Shown here in pieces: positions 61,501 through 64,000 of a stretch of 64,000 bases of DNA. The stretch comes from Nitratireductor luteus (GTDB taxonomy: Bacteria > Pseudomonadota > Alphaproteobacteria > Rhizobiales > Rhizobiaceae): positions 300,033-364,032 of the forward strand of contig NZ_JAOANW010000004.1 in assembly GCF_026162365.1 (NCBI RefSeq). Direction: 5' to 3'. Every line of letters begins with the position of its first letter. Within the stretch, counting starts at the first letter, position 1. The notes below the pieces were generated by a model that ran no database searches, had not been told where the DNA came from, and was given only the letters and a program-made list of their open reading frames with translations. Both the position numbers and the translations under genes were made by a program.

Positions 61501-62854
61501 GACTGGGACTTACGAGGATACCGACGAGAACGGCTTCGCCAGTCCCGACGACACGATCCGCTACCGCTTCACGGTGACGAACACGGGCAACGTGGCGCTT
61601 GCCGATGTGGTGCCGGAGGATGCCGGCCCGACCTTCGACGGCCAAGAGGGGGGCGGTGAGCTGTCGGCTTTCGATCCGCCCTCGGCGACGCTGGAGCCGG
61701 ACGAGGAGATGATCTTCGAGGCCACCTATGTCCTGACGCAGACCGACATCGACAACGGCTCGGGCGTGGAAGACGGCGTCGAGAACCGGGCGACGGCGAT
61801 CGGCTATGCCAACGGTACCAGGACCACCGGTACGCCGGTGGAATCGGAGGGTAGCGGGACGCTCCTGGATCTGCCCTTTGCGCAGAGCGACATCTCTGTG
61901 GCCAAGATCGCGCAACTGCGCTCCATCCGGCGTGGCGAGCAGGCGCCGTTCATCATCCGGGTGACCAACCATGCCGGCTCGCGGGCGAGCGGGCTGACGG
62001 TGGTCGACACCATCCCGTCGGGCTTCCGCTACGTGGACGGCTCGGCGACGCTGAACGGGGAGACGGTAGAGCCGGAGGTTTCCGGCCGCGCCGTGCGTTT
62101 CGAGAACCTGTCTCTTGCCGGCAATGGCGAGCTTGAGATCCGGCTCCGGATGCTGGCGCTGAGCTCGGCCGGCCCTGGCGAGCATGTGAACCGGGCCAGC
62201 GCGACGGACGCGTCGGGTACTTCACTTGCGCCGCCGGCGACGGCGGTTGTGGAGATCCTGGTCGAGCCGGTGTTCGACTGCGGCGACATCATCGGCAAGG
62301 TGTTCGACGATGAGAACGGCAATGGCTACCAGGACGACGGCGAGCCGGGCTTGCCGGGGGTGCGGGTGGCAACCGTCAAGGGCTGGCTGATCACCACCGA
62401 CCGGTATGGTCGCTTCCACGTCGCCTGCGCCGACCTGCCCGATCAACGTATCGGCACCAACTTCATCATGAAGCTGGACACGCGCACGCTGCCTTCGGGC
62501 TACCGGTTGACGACGGAGAACCCGCGGGTGGTGCGGCTGACGGCGGGCAAGATGACCAAGCTCAATTTCGGCGCCTCGATCGGCCGCGTCGTCCGTCTTG
62601 ATCTCAAGGACGAGGCCTTCGTGCCGGGCCGGGCCGAGCTCGATGCGCACTGGGCCGCGCATGTCGACCGGCTGATCGACGTGCTTGCCGAGGAACGGTC
62701 GGTGCTGCGGCTGGCCTATATCGACGCCGGCACCGATCCGGACCTTGCCGAGGCGCGGGTGCGCGGCATGAAGGCGCTGATCGCCGAGCGATGGCGACGG
62801 CGGCAGCGGGCCTATCCGCTGAGCATCGAGACGCGCGTGGAGGCGGGGCAATGA
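58532..62854 (+). CDS. Large DUF11/SdrD-like surface protein with C-terminal OmpA-like part
   Basis: 1,440 residues from the ATG at 58532, the position matching the start of the truncated paralogue. A long signal peptide ends near EARA-QAT. Next come a lectin-like N-terminal domain (about 75-265), a prealbumin-like segment (LQKTVINNEGGTATASDFTL), a DUF6923-like beta-propeller region (about 365-585), four to five DUF11-type repeats (VVYTIAVSNNGPFGVAGTQV, GETLTYEITLTN, GETLTYQITLNN, IRYRFTVTNTGN, PFIIRVTNHAGS), an SdrD B-like domain (GKVFDDENGNGYQDDGEPGL) and an OmpA-like end (AFVPGRAELDAHWAAHVDRL). A calcium-binding-style surface stalk is likely. It overlaps the next gene by ATGA. Confidence 0.85.
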   Translation: MHKSNLFFAATRCFAVHCHRIAGSGKASTRSPGFLLRYAPHLIRNTLAGLFILAVWLSLGTTQEARAQATPTVACTTDGAFFNTAYDSSTGGMLTSGTDANWDVALTTTDVTGGPPGSLTYADAVVVDDPPAVYTTSPFGNANWVSHNATAINPTNENYDAFYRYEFNLDPAVDPSTLDLQMTFFSDNSVIEVWVNGAAQNISSDYGTADPYFYSGFTSGNGANGSMNGAWQTGLNTIIVHIKSGPGATAFMAQIQSTALCQPMLTLQKTVINNEGGTATASDFTLSADGPVAIEGVMGDPAVTDASIPAGTYTLSESSDVLGYASSEYSCSIDGGAAVNGNSLTLANGESAVCTITNDDSPSFGSCTPTMYLAQNVPTQLFVFDSSSNPFDVNPVGSASSNQYNGIAMNPIDNYIYGLEINTTPPRLARVGSDGGVQVLGTISGFPNGSVTGEFGPDGTFYSATAGRLYTVDVTSRTATSVALSGAATHGPDLAWHNGLLYTVSGTGVLYTIDPATGFVAPVGPTGLPTNAFGGMFGASNGVFGSNNVGGFYRFDVATGQGTLISDLQGSGQNDGAKCATTALTFPADVEIAKDDGSENYAAGEDVVYTIAVSNNGPFGVAGTQVSDPLPDGITDATWTCGSPVNGAVCSVASGAGAIADVPVNLPANSSVTFTLTMTVPLDFEGDLVNTATVTNPPDVPDPDPGNDTSTDTNTVPLVTKSKQLVDESGELDGAAEPGETLTYEITLTNATDTARANYGLIDDYDDNLTVVDADGGNDDSDLITWTGLTVPARDGTNSGELVLTVQLQVDDPISDGVTSISNVVYEPGETVDCRVTPDQCVEVPAAGRVARLKELIDEDGPTVGVAEPGETLTYQITLNNYGGARDSYAIQDLLDNNTVFVLADNGGAHTGGTPGGGVVDWTGLSVPAHDGSAPGTLVLTVAAAVVDPLPEGTTEIANMIKEPGDPDPECPSDDCAVVPSQVTGLELVKTGTYEDTDENGFASPDDTIRYRFTVTNTGNVALADVVPEDAGPTFDGQEGGGELSAFDPPSATLEPDEEMIFEATYVLTQTDIDNGSGVEDGVENRATAIGYANGTRTTGTPVESEGSGTLLDLPFAQSDISVAKIAQLRSIRRGEQAPFIIRVTNHAGSRASGLTVVDTIPSGFRYVDGSATLNGETVEPEVSGRAVRFENLSLAGNGELEIRLRMLALSSAGPGEHVNRASATDASGTSLAPPATAVVEILVEPVFDCGDIIGKVFDDENGNGYQDDGEPGLPGVRVATVKGWLITTDRYGRFHVACADLPDQRIGTNFIMKLDTRTLPSGYRLTTENPRVVRLTAGKMTKLNFGASIGRVVRLDLKDEAFVPGRAELDAHWAAHVDRLIDVLAEERSVLRLAYIDAGTDPDLAEARVRGMKALIAERWRRRQRAYPLSIETRVEAGQ

Positions 62855-64000
62855 GGACGTTCATGACAGCCATGGGCTGCGCCCGTCCGGCGCAGGCACT
62901 CGACCTTCGGCTTCTGCTTTTGGGCGGTACGGCGCTGGCCGGCCTGCTGGGGGCGGCCGGTCCGGCGCCGGCCCAGGACAATGGGATGGCAGGCAAGGTG
63001 CTGGCCGACGCTTCGGTGAGCGGCCTGCCAGTGGGCCGTAACACGGAAGCGGAGAGCGCGGCCGATACGCCGTCCATCCCCTTCATGATCAGCGTCGACG
63101 GCGAGACGGTGGACGAGAGCGTCGCGGCCGGCGAAGCCGGTCTGGCGCCGGGGGAAGCGGCGCCTGCCGCGCGGCCGGTGGACCGGCAGCGCCAGACGGA
63201 TGCGGGGCTGTCGGCGGTCGACATCCAGGTGAAGTTCGACGGGCTGGAGGCGGACCCGTTGCTCAACGTGTCGACGATGCCGGTGGAGCATACCTACCGC
63301 GCCGGCGAGCCGGTCACCTTCCTGGCGACCGCCAACTACCCGGCCTTCATCGACCGCGCCGAGATCCGCATTTACGAGGACGGCGCCGAGCACCGGCCGC
63401 TGGCCATCCTGCCGGTCGCCATCAACGGGACGGCCAATTGGGCGATGCCGGCGGCGGAGACGGAGACGGAGTTTTCCTACGTGCTGCGCGTCTACGGTGC
63501 CAAAGGCCGCTATGACGAGACAGTGCCGCTCAGTCTTCGGCGCACCGAACGCACCCAGCCGCGGCACGGCCGCGAAGAGGCGGTGGCACCGGGCATGGGC
63601 GAGGACCGCACGGCGCTGCGCAACATCCCCGTCCATGGCGGGGCGGTGACGGTCTACGGCCGCCACGTGCCGCCCGGCTATGTCGTCGAGGTTCTGGGCG
63701 AGACGGTTCCCGTCGATCCCGAGCAAGCCTTCGTCGTGCAGCGTATCCTGCCGCCGGGCGATCATGCGGTGCCCGTCGCCGTCAAGGGGGCCTCGAAGAC
63801 CGGCGGCCTTGCCTTTTCCCGCGACATCAACATTCCCGACAACGACTGGTTCTATGTGGCGCTGGCCGACCTCACCATCGGCAAGCGCATGGGCGACGAC
63901 AACATCGAGGTGGCGCGTCCGGGCGAGTATGACGAGGTCTATTCCAAGGGCCGGCTGGCCTTCTATCTGAAGGGCAAGATCAAGGGCAAATATCTGCTCA
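62851..64000 (+). CDS. Outer-surface partner protein of the DUF11 protein (partial)
   Basis: 383 codons are visible; the frame is open to the window end. A signal peptide ends near APAQ-DNG. A Pro/Ala/Glu-rich linker (to about residue 120) is followed by beta-rich domains: YRAGEPVTFLATANYPAFID, IPVHGGAVTVYGRHVPPGYV, and INIPDNDWFYVALADLTIGK, where the last resembles the start of an outer-membrane barrel or TonB-like region. It is translationally coupled to the DUF11 gene. Such pairs may form an outer-membrane anchor and a surface stalk; the true function is unknown. Confidence 0.75.
   Translation, partial: MRTFMTAMGCARPAQALDLRLLLLGGTALAGLLGAAGPAPAQDNGMAGKVLADASVSGLPVGRNTEAESAADTPSIPFMISVDGETVDESVAAGEAGLAPGEAAPAARPVDRQRQTDAGLSAVDIQVKFDGLEADPLLNVSTMPVEHTYRAGEPVTFLATANYPAFIDRAEIRIYEDGAEHRPLAILPVAINGTANWAMPAAETETEFSYVLRVYGAKGRYDETVPLSLRRTERTQPRHGREEAVAPGMGEDRTALRNIPVHGGAVTVYGRHVPPGYVVEVLGETVPVDPEQAFVVQRILPPGDHAVPVAVKGASKTGGLAFSRDINIPDNDWFYVALADLTIGKRMGDDNIEVARPGEYDEVYSKGRLAFYLKGKIKGKYLL

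Noticed and set aside
1..64000. CRISPR arrays, tRNA or rRNA genes
   Set aside because: No regularly spaced repeats and no cloverleaf or rRNA-like sequence were noticed while reading; a dedicated search program was not available.

Overview
The window looks like chromosome or megaplasmid DNA of a rhizobial alphaproteobacterium (order Rhizobiales/Hyphomicrobiales). The GC content is high, many operons have genes overlapping by ATGA, and the gene families are typical of Sinorhizobium/Rhizobium relatives: TRAP and TTT transporters, a split transketolase, L-arabinonate-type dehydratase, RhtX-type siderophore permease, DUF995 proteins, a UDP-xylose/UDP-arabinose polysaccharide cluster and an iron-responsive TGA-N9-TCA box. 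Species cannot be fixed from the sequence. No rRNA, tRNA or CRISPR was seen.

Layout. 1-8.7 kb: tail of a sugar ABC ATPase with a clear terminator, an SDR and an IolG-like dehydrogenase, then a LysR regulator divergent from an SDR, a two-subunit transketolase and a complete TRAP transporter (carbon catabolism). 8.8-20.1 kb: a complete hydroxamate-citrate siderophore locus in aerobactin order (iucA-B-C-D) with a divergent ShiF-like exporter, an RhtX-like permease, a small uncharacterised protein and a TonB-dependent receptor behind an iron box. 20.3-22 kb: operon of a secreted protein, a Tat-type cupredoxin and an ECF sigma factor. 22-28 kb: lipid kinase, an unusual methyltransferase, a membrane sulfatase-like protein, GlsB-type membrane protein and a CAP-domain protein. 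28.2-36.6 kb: a seven-gene sugar-acid operon (enolase-superfamily enzyme, cupin, TctCBA, IlvD/Edd dehydratase, DHDPS-family enzyme) opposite its probable FadR-type regulator.

36.7-41.8 kb: GDSL hydrolase, a second near-identical copy of the GlsB locus with an XRE regulator, a decayed IS66 transposase, an AT-rich stretch, a small lipoprotein, a GH26-like protein and a damaged RES-type toxin-antitoxin pair. 41.8-50.6 kb: a surface polysaccharide operon on the minus strand (UDP-GlcA decarboxylase, UDP-xylose 4-epimerase, cellulose-synthase-like GT2, UDP-glucose dehydrogenase, DUF995, GH26-like, DUF995) followed by an acyltransferase. The enzymes spell UDP-Glc to UDP-GlcA to UDP-Xyl to UDP-Ara and resemble the c-di-GMP-controlled arabinose polysaccharide locus of Sinorhizobium meliloti.

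51.1-55.6 kb: the most unusual region. It holds a soluble NarL-type sensor kinase and its response regulator, followed in tight operon order by a coiled-coil protein, a single-pass protein with a large cytoplasmic domain (possibly roadblock/longin-like) and a periplasmic OmpA domain, and a Rab/Ras-like small GTPase that lacks the usual catalytic Gln. It reads like an envelope-anchored GTPase switch. 55.6-64 kb: IS5 and IS256 remnants, then a duplicated araC plus surface-protein module. The first copy is truncated at both genes. The second is intact: AraC regulator, a 1,440-residue DUF11/SdrD-like/OmpA-like protein and the start of a partner outer-surface protein that runs off the window.
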